A stretch of 64,000 nucleotides of DNA from Ralstonia sp. UNC404CL21Col (GTDB lineage Bacteria > Pseudomonadota > Gammaproteobacteria > Burkholderiales > Burkholderiaceae), in contig NZ_JIBE01000004.1 of the NCBI RefSeq assembly GCF_000620465.1, positions 248,001 to 312,000 on the forward strand. Reading direction: 5' to 3'. Both the position numbers and the translations under genes were made by a program. Shown here piece by piece: positions 55,801 to 64,000 of the stretch. The notes below the pieces were generated by a model, which was not told the origin of the DNA, ran no database searches, and saw only the letters and a list, made by a program, of their open reading frames with translations. Within the stretch, counting starts at the first letter, position 1. Every line of letters starts with the position of its first letter.

Positions 55801-58800
55801 ACGAGCCCACCGGCAGCGCCCCGGGCAGCGAAGGCAAGGACGGCTCGACCGGCAAGCCCGGCACCGACCCGGTCGACCCGGCCACAAGCAAGCCCAAGAC
55901 CGCAGGCGAACCGACTACCGAACCCGGCAAAACCAGCCCGCCGGGGGACGAAGGCAGCCCGACCAACACGACACCTGCGCGCCCCTCCCGGCCGCTGCCG
56001 CGTGCCTTGGATGACCTCGCCAACCCGGAGGTCACGCTGACGAGCTTTACCGACACGCAAAAGGCGCTGGACGCCGGCACGCAGAACGCGCTGTCGCAGC
56101 ATGCCGATCTGCTGCTGGACGCAGAGAATTACCGCACCAGCGGGACCACCACCGGCCGCCACCCGCGTGGCATTGGCGTGCGGCGTCTGGCCGCCGCGCT
56201 GCGCGAGATGAGCGACGACCAGCGCAAGCTCATCCTCAGCAAGGCCGAGTTCGCGCACGACACCGCCAACATCAAAGACCCGGTACGCATGAGCTGGCGC
56301 CAGCGGATGCAGCTCTATCGCGGCAAGTCGTCGGTATTCGGACGCACGGCGGACCGCATCATGTCGCCGGTGGACCGCATCCAGGCCATGTTCATCGACC
56401 GTGGCATCCGTAACTTCTTCGTCAAGGGCGGAACAGAAGACGCTGCCGCCGCGCTGATGGGCAAGCGCATCCTGATGGTGACGGGCTTTACGGTGGGACG
56501 CGATCCGGCAACAGGCCGCCTGCTGCCCGAAACCGATGGCCCAGTCGGCACCGGCGAGAAAGCGGCAACGCTTGCACAGGCGGGCTACGACATCACCGTT
56601 GCCACCGATTCCGCCAACATGCCCGTGCTCAAGTCGGTGCTCGATACCTACCCGGGCGGTCACCTCGTCAAGCTCGAACTGTTCGATGCCAAGCGTGGCC
56701 AGCCCGCACGCGATGCGGCAAACGAACTGCTCGACCGGGTGCAGCCCGAAGCCGTGGTCGCCATCGAGCTGCCCGCACGCAACGCCGACGGCGATTACCT
56801 GAACATGCGCGGCATCTCGGTCGCCGACGTCAATGCGCCGAAAGACCAGATCATTCTGGAAGCCAACAAGCGCAAGGGCATGATCACCGTGGGAGTGGGC
56901 GACGGCGGCAATGAGGCCGGCATGGGCGGCCTGCGCAGCAAGATTCCGCCGGTCACGCTCGCTGACGGCAGCACGGTGGATTTCGCGTCGACCGTGCCGG
57001 TGGACTTTCCTGTCACGGCGTGGAACTCCAACTTTGGCGCGCAGGCCATCCTGGCCAACATGCTGCGCAACATGGGCCGCCTGGACCTCATGCCCAAGCC
57101 CGAGCAACTGCACGCAGCCATCAAGGCTTCAGTGGAAGCCGGCGCGGTGGACGGCGTGAGCCGCAAGGGCGAAGCCAGCGTCGACGGTTTCGCCTCGCAG
57201 GTGCACCAGGGCATGCTTGTGCTGCTGCGCAACGCCATGAACCACATGCCCGACGGCAAGACGTTTGACGAGGCCACGCCCAACGAACCCTTTACCGTTG
57301 CCGCCTTCGACTCCAGCAACGGCGGGCTGATCGCGGCCAAGAACATGCTGGCCATCATCAAGGCCGAAACCGGTGAAGACCTGCAGATGGTGCCGGTGGT
57401 GGACCATGCCAACGCGCCTTACGGCCCCAAGAGCCCCGACACGCTCATTCGCCTGGTCGGCAACGGCCTGCAAACCGCGCAGCGCCTGAAGGCGGCCATG
57501 GTGGCGATGGCGTGCAACACCGCGTGCACGGCGTTCCCGAAAGCGCTGGACAACGTGGACGTGCCCGTCATCAACCTGATTGACGTGACCTCGCGCGCGA
57601 TGGTGGAACACGGCGGCGATCGCCCCGCCGTCATCGCCACCGCGGGCACCGTCAAGAGCGGCGCATACCAGAACAAGGTGGCCGAGCTGACCCATGGCGA
57701 GATCACCCCGCAGGCCGTGGCCGCCCACAAGTTTGCGGATTTCGTCAACGACCTCAAGCACAAGAGCGATGACCCGGCAGTGAAGGCTGAGCTGCAAGCC
57801 GCCTCCGACAAGTACGTGGAGGAACTCGATCCGAACACCACGTCGCTGTGGCTGTGCTGCACGCACTATCCGGCGATGAAGGATTTCCTCGTGACCTCGC
57901 TGCAGAAGCGCGGGATGGATATTCCTGTGATCGATCCGATGGAGTACCAGGCCAAGGCGCTGCTCAACGAAATCGGCAAGAGCGAATGGCACACGCCGAG
58001 CGCGGCGTATTCCACCGATCCGTACGTGGTCACCTCGGGCAAGACCGGCCCGGTGAGCGAATCGGCACACAACCTGATGGAGCGCCCGGACGTGCCCGTG
58101 CAGCGGGTGCGCAGGTTCGGCCCAGGCAAGACGCTGGACGGGACCATCCCGCCGAATCCGCGCATGGAGCCGACGCCGATCAGCAACGCCGTGATGGCGA
58201 TGTTCAACCCCGACATGGCGCGCATTGAAAACCCGAAGGGAGTCGACAACGCCGCCGCTGCACTGCAGGGCAGCAACCGCATCCTGGTGCTGGCCGGCTC
58301 GCGCAACGCGCATGGCGCTGTCGACACCGACGGCATTGCTGGCGCCGCCGTGTTCGGTCATGACATGCAGGCCGCAGGCAAGCAGGTTGTGTATGTGGTG
58401 CCGCACGAGGCGGTGCCGGTACTGGATGCCGCGCTTCAGGCACGCGGCGCCGCCGTCAACGACTACAGCATCGTGCCGTTTGACGCGGCGCCCGGCGAGC
58501 AGGCACGCACCACCGCGCAGGACCTCATCCATCAGGAATCGCCGGACACGATCGTCTCCATCAACGTGCACGGGCGCAACGCCGATGGCCGTTACATCGA
58601 CCAGGACGGCAACGACGTCACCGACCAGACCGTGCCGCTGGACGAGGTGGTCGCCACCGGCTGGAAGACCAACGGCGTGACGACCATCGGTGTGGGCTCG
58701 CGCGGGCATGAGGCCGGCATGGGTAACACGCGGCGCACGGCCCCGCAGGTGACGCTGCCCGACGGCACCGTGGTCGACCCGCGCTCCGTGGTGCCGGCCG

Positions 58801-60620
58801 ACCACTACGTGAGCGCGTCGAACTCCAACTGGGGCGCGCACGGCCTTGCCGCATCCGCGTTGAAGGCCGCAGGCCGCACGGATCTGCTGAGCACGCACCA
58901 ACAGCACATGGACGCGCTGGAGGCGAGTGCCAACGCAGGCGCCGTGGATGGCGTGACCGGCCGCGCCGACCCGACCGTGGGCGGGCACGACACCAACACC
59001 TACCAGACCGTCGTGCAGATGATCAACCTGGCCGCGGGCAAGAAGCCCGACGTGCCCCCGCCGACGGCTGCGAATGCAGCGGGACCGAAGGGTCCCGAGG
59101 GCCCGCAGCCCAAAGACCCCGCGTCCACCACGGAGCCCACCGGCAGCAAGACCACCGAGCCGATCACCGCAAAAACCAGCGAAGCCGGCAACGACGGCAA
59201 CGGCACGCCACCGACCGAACCGGACAGCGCCGCCAACGCCGGCGAACCCAAGCGCAAGCCGTGGATCCGCTGGATTTTCGCGGGCTCGCTCACGGGGGCG
59301 TTCTCCACGGCGGCGAGTTCCGCCACGCTCACCGGAAGCGCCGCCACGCACGCGGTGTTCGACCCGTCGCTCACGAGCCCGCTCTCGTTCATGTATCGGG
59401 GCAGCATCGCGGCGCTGCGTGCCAACAAGACACGCGCGATCAACGAGCAGATCGGCAAGCTCGGCACGGAAGACTCCGCCCCGGCGCTGGCGTGGCTCAA
59501 GGCCAACGTGCGTGACCGGGCCGGCCGCTGGGGCCTGTCCAAGACAGACCGTGCGGCCATCGGCGAGGCGCTGGACCACTTCCAGGCCAACCCGGATGCA
59601 CTGACCGACGCGCTCAGCAAGAAGGACAACCCCGACGCCCAGACCGATCGCAACGTGCAGCGGCTGCAGGCACTGACGAGTGCACCGGCCAAACTGCTCT
59701 CGCCCAAGAGCCCCATGGGCCGCGCGAACGACACGCTGCAGCTACTCACGCTGGCGCTGAACAACGGCAACACGGCTTACTGGTTTGCCACGCACGGCGC
59801 GCATCTGAACACACCGGCGTTCTGGAGCAACGCGCTGTTCCTGAGTGCCAACCTCGCGCTGTCGAGCCGCAACTTTGCCGGCCGCCTGGGCGCCACGTTC
59901 AACGACAAGGCGACCAACACGAGCCCGTGGCTGAACCGCGCACAGGCCTTCACGATGTCGCTATATACGGTCGGTTCGGTGCCGCTCGCCATGAACGACG
60001 CCCTCATGCATACGAACAGCCCCGCCATAGGCGCGACCAAGGCGGCCCTGGACCTGGCCTTCGGTGCGGGCGCACTGCGCATTGCCGGCGACCTGATGCC
60101 CAAGATCGGCCAGCGGCTGCCCAGCAACGCCATGCTGCCCGGCGGCGTGATCCTGGGTGTGGCGGCCGTCACGCGTTTCGGCATCGAGCTGTTCGTTCCG
60201 AACCAGGCGGCCAAACCGGCCGTTGCGCAAGTGCAGGCCAACGGCAACAGCAACGGGCAGGACCAGAACGGCCAGCCCATTAGCGCGTTCCCGCTGCCCG
60301 ACATGCAGGGCGTGAGCGGCGATGTGCTGCGCGCCAACGCCCCGCACGCGTTGCCATCGGTCGGCACGGCCAGCTCGCCGCAGTACGCCATCGTTGGCCC
60401 GGGCGACACGCTCTGGCAACTGAGCGCCGCGGATGCCGCCAAGCTGCTGGGCACCACGGCCCCGGCATCCGACGCGCGTACGGCCGCCGCACTTAACAAA
60501 CTGCCGCCCATGAACAGCCAGTTCGACTGGGCGGCGCTGGATGGCAATCCGTACACGCAAGGCGCAACGGGGCTGGACCCGGATGTCGTCGTCCCGGGTG
60601 ACATCGTGCGCATCGGATAG
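52890..60620 (+). CDS. Giant protein with glutamate-racemase-like and two D-glutamate-cyclase-like domains plus LysM-like C-terminus
   Basis: A 2576-residue protein; ATG 52890 has TGGAGA upstream (a TTG at 52842 is less likely). No signal peptide. Order: a poly-Pro patch at 15-25; a long helical Asp/Ala/Lys-rich region to about 730; a Gly-rich hydrophobic hairpin, about 748-794; a Pro/Thr linker, 935-1035; GLUCM/DUF4392-like domain 1, about 1190-1430, with GDGGNEAGMG at 1337; a racemase domain, about 1467-1700, with FDSSNGG (Asp1474), ACNTAC (Cys1542) and CCTHYP (Cys1657); GLUCM-like domain 2, about 1790-2045, where the motif is GSRGHEAGMG; a linker; hydrophobic helices, 2125-2440; and a LysM-like GPGDTLWQLS near 2500 with VVPGDIVRIG at the end. 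It is convergent with type III secretion genes, so a translocated effector is plausible but unproven. Confidence 0.82.
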   Translation: MPAIDEINGRIVYYRPPPPPPPPPTPEQKQTAADAKTRTDAAIQTANTAVNNYINNGDDSKAAQATLDKPLSDVINSVQNELRRQADEAPAGSEKKAIEDAAAAIKKRDPDAKWLDKIVDDAKDAVEKQDPSQRTASEARDGVLDAQDKLQDAQSIKVTNRTIAEDKQDSINTAQANLNKAIQDFKTALGNELSTYENFGSGDNLKAANDAADALAKAHPDWDDGSLAFARNIATADAIQYQINHINPNDPTLSAQDKALATNDPVQFACVQLARPHANDKNAEQIYEQIGAASYDVRVNYTKDQVAAKMKAGDAEGALKILSTNMNDVSVTSADPEARAHLYEVAGAPFFNAHSDYFNKQISDLTQVYKYDPKDADSGKKMADGTVKYDAVGKWMKDLAKVAPPEVAGNLLTTVEDRFNDNGHWFQSNSGDTSGLIPHGSDFYGGLSLTAAVADSPRFASDQPSTDHAQQVANWLTTNSNAKSFLYSMQTSGSGGSMPSWVPVQNAVGDGNGATVTNALIQQHGKDLPNADMLQRAFDRGNEKVQQKQAEADYKTFQADQNGGLKNIFGQMSKATFGKDNPLYNDKTQAFTGPDADTQRKNYIGAALMIQADNAGAQASGDTNAAWYTSANGTKIINEVNKAIHDAGGDNPSVKAIPIAYVDKSAGVMPTALFEVAGKDGKTHYIDDRGWDYSSLDDYRHNNALSDGGTIYLPKNLAGKVGLDSNGVPDVDHFSAHITTTGQKIRHVVDIVAGVATAVGGVILSVGTFGGASIVGGAMVAVGTGWIVGESVDHLHTLADHGRSWSPLNPEATNDWLAIVTSAAGEYSLAGKGLVAVSDVANASRLFKITRSASDLVAGGGGMIMTGAQVKDLLMYGDRMSGEQKAESIMFLGLGLGQVGATRMLERVGLSQGTERVGLLNALKNNADRYKPTEMAPEPTTVAANDPASAGRPTTDPTTERVITQAGGKTNEPTGSAPGSEGKDGSTGKPGTDPVDPATSKPKTAGEPTTEPGKTSPPGDEGSPTNTTPARPSRPLPRALDDLANPEVTLTSFTDTQKALDAGTQNALSQHADLLLDAENYRTSGTTTGRHPRGIGVRRLAAALREMSDDQRKLILSKAEFAHDTANIKDPVRMSWRQRMQLYRGKSSVFGRTADRIMSPVDRIQAMFIDRGIRNFFVKGGTEDAAAALMGKRILMVTGFTVGRDPATGRLLPETDGPVGTGEKAATLAQAGYDITVATDSANMPVLKSVLDTYPGGHLVKLELFDAKRGQPARDAANELLDRVQPEAVVAIELPARNADGDYLNMRGISVADVNAPKDQIILEANKRKGMITVGVGDGGNEAGMGGLRSKIPPVTLADGSTVDFASTVPVDFPVTAWNSNFGAQAILANMLRNMGRLDLMPKPEQLHAAIKASVEAGAVDGVSRKGEASVDGFASQVHQGMLVLLRNAMNHMPDGKTFDEATPNEPFTVAAFDSSNGGLIAAKNMLAIIKAETGEDLQMVPVVDHANAPYGPKSPDTLIRLVGNGLQTAQRLKAAMVAMACNTACTAFPKALDNVDVPVINLIDVTSRAMVEHGGDRPAVIATAGTVKSGAYQNKVAELTHGEITPQAVAAHKFADFVNDLKHKSDDPAVKAELQAASDKYVEELDPNTTSLWLCCTHYPAMKDFLVTSLQKRGMDIPVIDPMEYQAKALLNEIGKSEWHTPSAAYSTDPYVVTSGKTGPVSESAHNLMERPDVPVQRVRRFGPGKTLDGTIPPNPRMEPTPISNAVMAMFNPDMARIENPKGVDNAAAALQGSNRILVLAGSRNAHGAVDTDGIAGAAVFGHDMQAAGKQVVYVVPHEAVPVLDAALQARGAAVNDYSIVPFDAAPGEQARTTAQDLIHQESPDTIVSINVHGRNADGRYIDQDGNDVTDQTVPLDEVVATGWKTNGVTTIGVGSRGHEAGMGNTRRTAPQVTLPDGTVVDPRSVVPADHYVSASNSNWGAHGLAASALKAAGRTDLLSTHQQHMDALEASANAGAVDGVTGRADPTVGGHDTNTYQTVVQMINLAAGKKPDVPPPTAANAAGPKGPEGPQPKDPASTTEPTGSKTTEPITAKTSEAGNDGNGTPPTEPDSAANAGEPKRKPWIRWIFAGSLTGAFSTAASSATLTGSAATHAVFDPSLTSPLSFMYRGSIAALRANKTRAINEQIGKLGTEDSAPALAWLKANVRDRAGRWGLSKTDRAAIGEALDHFQANPDALTDALSKKDNPDAQTDRNVQRLQALTSAPAKLLSPKSPMGRANDTLQLLTLALNNGNTAYWFATHGAHLNTPAFWSNALFLSANLALSSRNFAGRLGATFNDKATNTSPWLNRAQAFTMSLYTVGSVPLAMNDALMHTNSPAIGATKAALDLAFGAGALRIAGDLMPKIGQRLPSNAMLPGGVILGVAAVTRFGIELFVPNQAAKPAVAQVQANGNSNGQDQNGQPISAFPLPDMQGVSGDVLRANAPHALPSVGTASSPQYAIVGPGDTLWQLSAADAAKLLGTTAPASDARTAAALNKLPPMNSQFDWAALDGNPYTQGATGLDPDVVVPGDIVRIG

Positions 60621-60641
60621 CCCGGAAAGCGGGCAAGGATC

Positions 60642-60677
60642 GGCGGACGCAGCAGTCGGGCGTCCGCCTTTTTCTTT
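60642..60677 (+). terminator. Rho-independent terminator of the giant gene
   Basis: GGCGGACGC (60642-60650), loop AGCAGTCGG, GCGTCCGCC (60660-60668), then TTTTTCTTT. It separates the giant gene from convergent sctU. Confidence 0.9.
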
Positions 60678-60704
60678 GTGCTCGTTCGCGCCGTCTCTAC
60701 GCTT

Positions 60705-61772
60705 TCAGGAGGTGGACGACACGTACGGATTGCCGACCGCGTCTGCACCTTCGGCCCAGCGCAGCAGCGCTGCCACATCGCGGAACAGCGTGCGGTCAAT
60801 GGTGGTATCCATCGGCACGGTGTCGTGCAGCCGCTCGGCCAGGCCAGCGTTGGCGGCAGTCGGCACGAGGTGGTCTTCGGCCATCTGCCGGATGCGCTGG
60901 ACAGCCTCGCCGCTGCCCTTGGCGATCACCATCGGCAGCGTGCCGTCGCCGGGGTAATACAAGGCCACTGCATGTCGCGCGCTGAAGACGATGGCGGTCG
61001 CAATGCGCATGCGATCTTCCAATGCGCTGTATTGCACTTCCAATGCAAGCTGGCGACGGCGCCCCACGATGTGCGGATCGCCCTGCAACTCGCGGTGCTC
61101 GCGGCGCAGTTCTTCGGTGGACATGCGGTTCTTCTTGAAGAACTCGAAGCGCACGTGCCAGTAGTCCAGCGCGGCCATCAGCACGTACACCACCGCCGCC
61201 CAGCCAAACAGCAGAAGAACGAGATGCGCGACGACCGCCAGAATCGCCGCCGGCCGCCCGTAGCCCGCCTGCAGCGGCAGCGCCAACGACCCGCGAATCA
61301 CCACGAACAGCGTCAGCGCCAGGCAAGCCACCTTGAACAGCATGATGGCCAGGCCGATCAGGTTGCGCACGGAAAACATCCGCTGGATGCCCTCGCCTGG
61401 ATTGAGCCGCGACATTTTCGGCGTCAGGCGCTTGGGCGCGAACATGCCGCCCACCTGGGCAAACGCACCCAGCGCCGCCAGCACGGTCACCAGCACCAGC
61501 ACGGCGGTACTCAACAAAATCCACTCCGCCCCTGCCGATACCAGCGCCTGCCGCACCGCCGCAGTCGGATCGCGTGCCTGAGCCACGGCGGTCACGTTCT
61601 GTATCAGCAGACCCCGCATGCGTTCGAGCAGCCAGGGCCCGCCCTGCCACAGCAACATGAGCATCCCGATGAAGACGAGCGCGCTCGTCACGTCGGTGCT
61701 GCGGACGACTTCACCTTCGCGCCGCGCGTCTTCCAGCCGGCGCTGTGTCGGCTTGTGCTGTTTCTCGCTCAT
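60705..61772 (-). CDS. sctU: Type III secretion export-gate protein SctU lacking the NPTH cleavage motif
   Basis: A 355-residue YscU/HrcU/SpaS/FlhB-family protein. The N-terminus SEKQHKPTQRRLEDARREGE is diagnostic, and four membrane segments follow. The cytoplasmic domain keeps KKNRMSTEELRREHRELQGDP and ends PMVIAKGSGE. The self-cleavage site should read NPTH, but here the sequence is IVFSARHAVAL (Ser264-Ala265-Arg266-His267), so autocleavage between Asn and Pro cannot occur. The ATG overlaps the sctT stop (ATGA). It is the last gene of the minus-strand type III cluster. Confidence 0.9.
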   Translation of the reverse strand: MSEKQHKPTQRRLEDARREGEVVRSTDVTSALVFIGMLMLLWQGGPWLLERMRGLLIQNVTAVAQARDPTAAVRQALVSAGAEWILLSTAVLVLVTVLAALGAFAQVGGMFAPKRLTPKMSRLNPGEGIQRMFSVRNLIGLAIMLFKVACLALTLFVVIRGSLALPLQAGYGRPAAILAVVAHLVLLLFGWAAVVYVLMAALDYWHVRFEFFKKNRMSTEELRREHRELQGDPHIVGRRRQLALEVQYSALEDRMRIATAIVFSARHAVALYYPGDGTLPMVIAKGSGEAVQRIRQMAEDHLVPTAANAGLAERLHDTVPMDTTIDRTLFRDVAALLRWAEGADAVGNPYVSSTS

Positions 61773-62569
61773 GCGCCGGGGCTGCGCAGCAATGCGCGCA
61801 ACAGCCAGACCATCTCGCCGTTGCCGGCCAGGAAGGTGCGCAGCGATTCAAAGACAAAGCCGAGGAACAGCACCATCATCAGCACGGCCAGCAGGCTCTT
61901 CACCGGCTGGGCGAACAGGAACACGTTCAACTGCGGCACCGAGCGGTTAATCAATCCAATGCCCAGTTCCGCCACCACCAGCACGATGATCACGGGGGCG
62001 GCCAGCTTGAGCGTCCAGCCGAGCACGCTATCGGCCTCGTGCACGGCAAACTGCTCCAGCGCAACCGACGCGCTGGGCAACATGCGCTCGATCGGCCAGA
62101 GCTTGTACGACTCGAAGAACGCACCAAGCATCACATGCAGGCCGCCGCCCGTGACGAACAGCGTGACGGCCATGAAGCCGAGGAAGCTGGCGGTCGGGCC
62201 GCTCTCGTGCCCCGCCACGGGGTCGAAGAAAGACGCGTTGCCCGAGCCGGTCTGGAAGTCGATCAGGTGGCCGATGTTCTCGATGGCCCACAGCAGCGCA
62301 CCAAACGCCATGCCCAGCAGCACGCCGATCAGCGCTTCCTTGAGCGCAAGCGCCATCCACAGGCCGCCGCCCTGCACGTTCATCGCCGCCCCGGCCATGG
62401 ACGGGGCCACGAACACCGCCAGGATGGCGATGAACCCGCTGCGCACCATGCCCGTCACCACGCGCCCGCTGAATACGGGCACGATAAACATGACGGGCAG
62501 CAAGCGCGGCAGCACCAGCAACGCCTGGCGGAACAGGCCTTCCATGGAGTGCGGATCGAATCCTTGCAT
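61769..62569 (-). CDS. sctT: Type III secretion export-gate protein SctT
   Basis: A 266-residue YscT/HrcT/SpaR/FliR-family membrane protein. The start ATG 62569 follows the sctO stop by 4 bases. Conserved features are LKEALIGVLLGMAFGALLWA, IDFQTGSGNASFFDPVAGHE and the C-terminal helices with NVFLFAQPVKSLLAVLMMVL. Part of the inner-membrane export gate with SctR, SctS and SctU. Confidence 0.92.
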   Translation of the reverse strand: MQGFDPHSMEGLFRQALLVLPRLLPVMFIVPVFSGRVVTGMVRSGFIAILAVFVAPSMAGAAMNVQGGGLWMALALKEALIGVLLGMAFGALLWAIENIGHLIDFQTGSGNASFFDPVAGHESGPTASFLGFMAVTLFVTGGGLHVMLGAFFESYKLWPIERMLPSASVALEQFAVHEADSVLGWTLKLAAPVIIVLVVAELGIGLINRSVPQLNVFLFAQPVKSLLAVLMMVLFLGFVFESLRTFLAGNGEMVWLLRALLRSPGA

Positions 62570-62573
62570 CGGC

Positions 62574-63068
62574 TCAGGCGGTGGTCGTGCGGCAGCCAAA
62601 CTGGCGCGCAAGCTGCGCCTCGAGCGCGGCGTCTTCTTCCTGCCATTCCGCCGCGCGGCGCTGGGCGGCTACCACACGCTGTTCAGCACGGTCGACGGCT
62701 TCGCATTTGGCGTTGGCGCGCGCGACATGCCGCTGGGCGCGTGCCTGCGCCCTCTGTTCGGCTGCCAGCGCCGTGCCGGTCTGCTGCGATTCGACATGCG
62801 CTTCGACAATGGCGCGATCCAGCGCCAGCCGCGCGGCATTGGCGCCGCATAGGAGCGCGACGGCACTGCGCGCATCTTCCCGCACGGCCTGTTCAATGGC
62901 GGCGTCGTGCGCGGAACGGGCCGATACCGTCTGCTGCAGCCCCTGCTGTGCCGCCGCGTTCTGTGCGGCAGCCTGCGCCACCAAGGCAGCCTGCTTCTGA
63001 GCCCGCGCCACGGCACCGAGCTTGCGCGCCTCGCGCACGCGGGCGAGTTGGCGCAGCACGTCGCTCAT
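62574..63068 (-). CDS. sctO: Type III secretion stalk protein SctO-like
   Basis: A 164-residue, almost entirely helical, Ala/Gln/Arg-rich coiled-coil protein ([39 protein letters not shown]). Length, composition and place directly after sctN (ATGA overlap) match SctO/YscO/FliJ stalk proteins, which connect the ATPase to the export gate. Sequence alone is weakly conserved in this family, so context carries the call. Confidence 0.78.
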   Translation of the reverse strand: MSDVLRQLARVREARKLGAVARAQKQAALVAQAAAQNAAAQQGLQQTVSARSAHDAAIEQAVREDARSAVALLCGANAARLALDRAIVEAHVESQQTGTALAAEQRAQARAQRHVARANAKCEAVDRAEQRVVAAQRRAAEWQEEDAALEAQLARQFGCRTTTA

Positions 63069-64000
63069 AGCGCCTCCACCACGGCTTCGAGATCGGCCAC
63101 GGTGCGCTCCAGCTTCACACGCACGTCGGCGTCCTGCTCAAAGAAGCGCGACAGCGCGGCATGCGCGCGCAATGCGGTATCGCCGAGGGCATCGCTGCCC
63201 TCGCGGTATTCGCCGATCTGCACGAGCAGTTCGATCTCCTGGTATTTGGCCAGCAGTTCTCGCACGCGTTGCGCGGCGGCGCGGTGCGCGGGCGTGGTCA
63301 CCTGCGGCATCACGCGGCTGATACTCGCCAGCAAGTCGATGGCCGGATAGCGCCCTGCCAGCGCCTGCTTGCGTGAGAGCACGATGTGCCCATCGACGAT
63401 GGAGCGCACCTCTTCGGCGATCGGGTCGCTCTCTTCATCGCCTTCCACCAGCACGGTGTAGAACGCGGTGATGACGCCATGCGCACCGGCGCCCGCGCGC
63501 TCCAGCAATTGCGGCAACACCGAGAACGTCGACGGCGGAAAACTGCGCCGCGTGGGCGGCTCGCCGCTTGCCAGGCCCACCTCGCGCTGCGCCCGCGCAA
63601 AACGCGTGAGCGAATCGACCAGCAGCAGCACGTTCTTGCCGCGGTCTCGGAAGTACTCCGCCACGGCGGTCGCGACCAGCGCGCACTTCACGCGCTCCAT
63701 GGCCGGGCGGTCGGACGTGGAGACCACCAAAACCGTCTTGCGCCGCGTCGCCTCCGGCAGACACAGCTCCAGGAATTCACGCACTTCGCGCCCGCGTTCG
63801 CCAATCAGCGCGATGACGTTGACGTCGCTCTGCGCGCCGCGCGCAATCATGCCGAGCAGCGTGCTCTTGCCCACGCCCGACGGCGCGAAGATACCCAGCC
63901 GCTGGCCAATCCCCACCGTCAGCATGGCGTCGATGGCGCGCACGCCGGTGGAAAGCGGTGCGTCGATGCGGCGGCGTGACAGCGGGCTCGGCGGCTCTGC
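63065..64000 (-). CDS. sctN: Type III secretion ATPase SctN (start beyond window edge)
   Basis: The C-terminal 311 residues of a YscN/HrcN/FliI-type ATPase; the 5' end lies beyond base 64000. Walker A is [19 protein letters not shown]; Walker B is [20 protein letters not shown]; the catalytic-loop [12 protein letters not shown] and the [13 protein letters not shown] region are intact. It energises unfolding and chaperone release at the base of the apparatus. Its stop overlaps the sctO start. Confidence 0.95.
   Translation of the reverse strand, partial: AEPPSPLSRRRIDAPLSTGVRAIDAMLTVGIGQRLGIFAPSGVGKSTLLGMIARGAQSDVNVIALIGERGREVREFLELCLPEATRRKTVLVVSTSDRPAMERVKCALVATAVAEYFRDRGKNVLLLVDSLTRFARAQREVGLASGEPPTRRSFPPSTFSVLPQLLERAGAGAHGVITAFYTVLVEGDEESDPIAEEVRSIVDGHIVLSRKQALAGRYPAIDLLASISRVMPQVTTPAHRAAAQRVRELLAKYQEIELLVQIGEYREGSDALGDTALRAHAALSRFFEQDADVRVKLERTVADLEAVVEAL

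Overview
The window reads as a high-GC betaproteobacterial replicon of the Burkholderiaceae, most likely Ralstonia or a close relative. The grounds are the GC-rich third positions throughout, an H-NS protein of the short Burkholderia/Ralstonia type, a tad/flp pilus locus, a ceo/bpe-type efflux operon with its lipase-like first gene, and a type III secretion cluster. The species is my inference; no rRNA or tRNA gene was seen.

Layout. 1-5.4 kb: tad/flp pilus operon on the minus strand (flp, tadV, tadE, rcpC, rcpA, tadZ, start of tadA). 5.9-9.0 kb: two divergent paralogous collagen-like lipoprotein genes, each with a well-formed sigma-54 promoter. 9.3-12.4 kb: a TpsB outer-membrane transporter with no visible TpsA partner, then a LuxR-type regulator. 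12.7-18.8 kb: signalling genes (GGDEF-EAL protein, H-NS, chemoreceptor, PAS membrane sensor). 18.8-23.4 kb: galE, a degenerate tyrosine recombinase, a 68-residue protein and a FadH-like reductase. 23.7-26.8 kb: a proline/glycine-repeat protein in one operon with two Fe(II)/2-oxoglutarate oxygenases, a possible bacterial prolyl-hydroxylation cassette. 27.0-30.5 kb: otsB-otsA, a Mut7-C protein and a small repeat-bearing exported protein. 30.6-39.3 kb: LysR regulator, lipase-like protein and RND tripartite pump, matching ceoR-llpE-ceoAB-opcM. 39.3-47.6 kb: a seven-gene minus-strand operon, several genes overlapping by ATGA, that looks like a synthase-dependent exopolysaccharide system. 48.2-52.6 kb: transporter, D-glutamate cyclase family protein, glutaminase and LysR regulator. 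52.9-60.6 kb: one 2576-residue gene. 60.7-64 kb: type III secretion genes sctU, sctT, sctO and sctN (cut by the window edge).

The most unusual element is the 2576-residue protein. It joins a glutamate-racemase-like domain with both catalytic cysteines, flanked by two copies of a D-glutamate-cyclase-like (DUF4392/GLUCM) domain, to hydrophobic regions and a C-terminal LysM-like motif. It lies convergent to type III secretion genes, 3 kb from a glutaminase and a separate PF07286-type D-glutamate cyclase. The adjacent SctU lacks the NPTH self-cleavage motif. Surface structures dominate the window: pilus, collagen-like lipoproteins, TpsB, exopolysaccharide and type III secretion. Inverted TACCCCT/GGGGTGA-type repeats recur in intergenic regions near the collagen genes, the LuxR gene and the exopolysaccharide operon, hinting at shared control.
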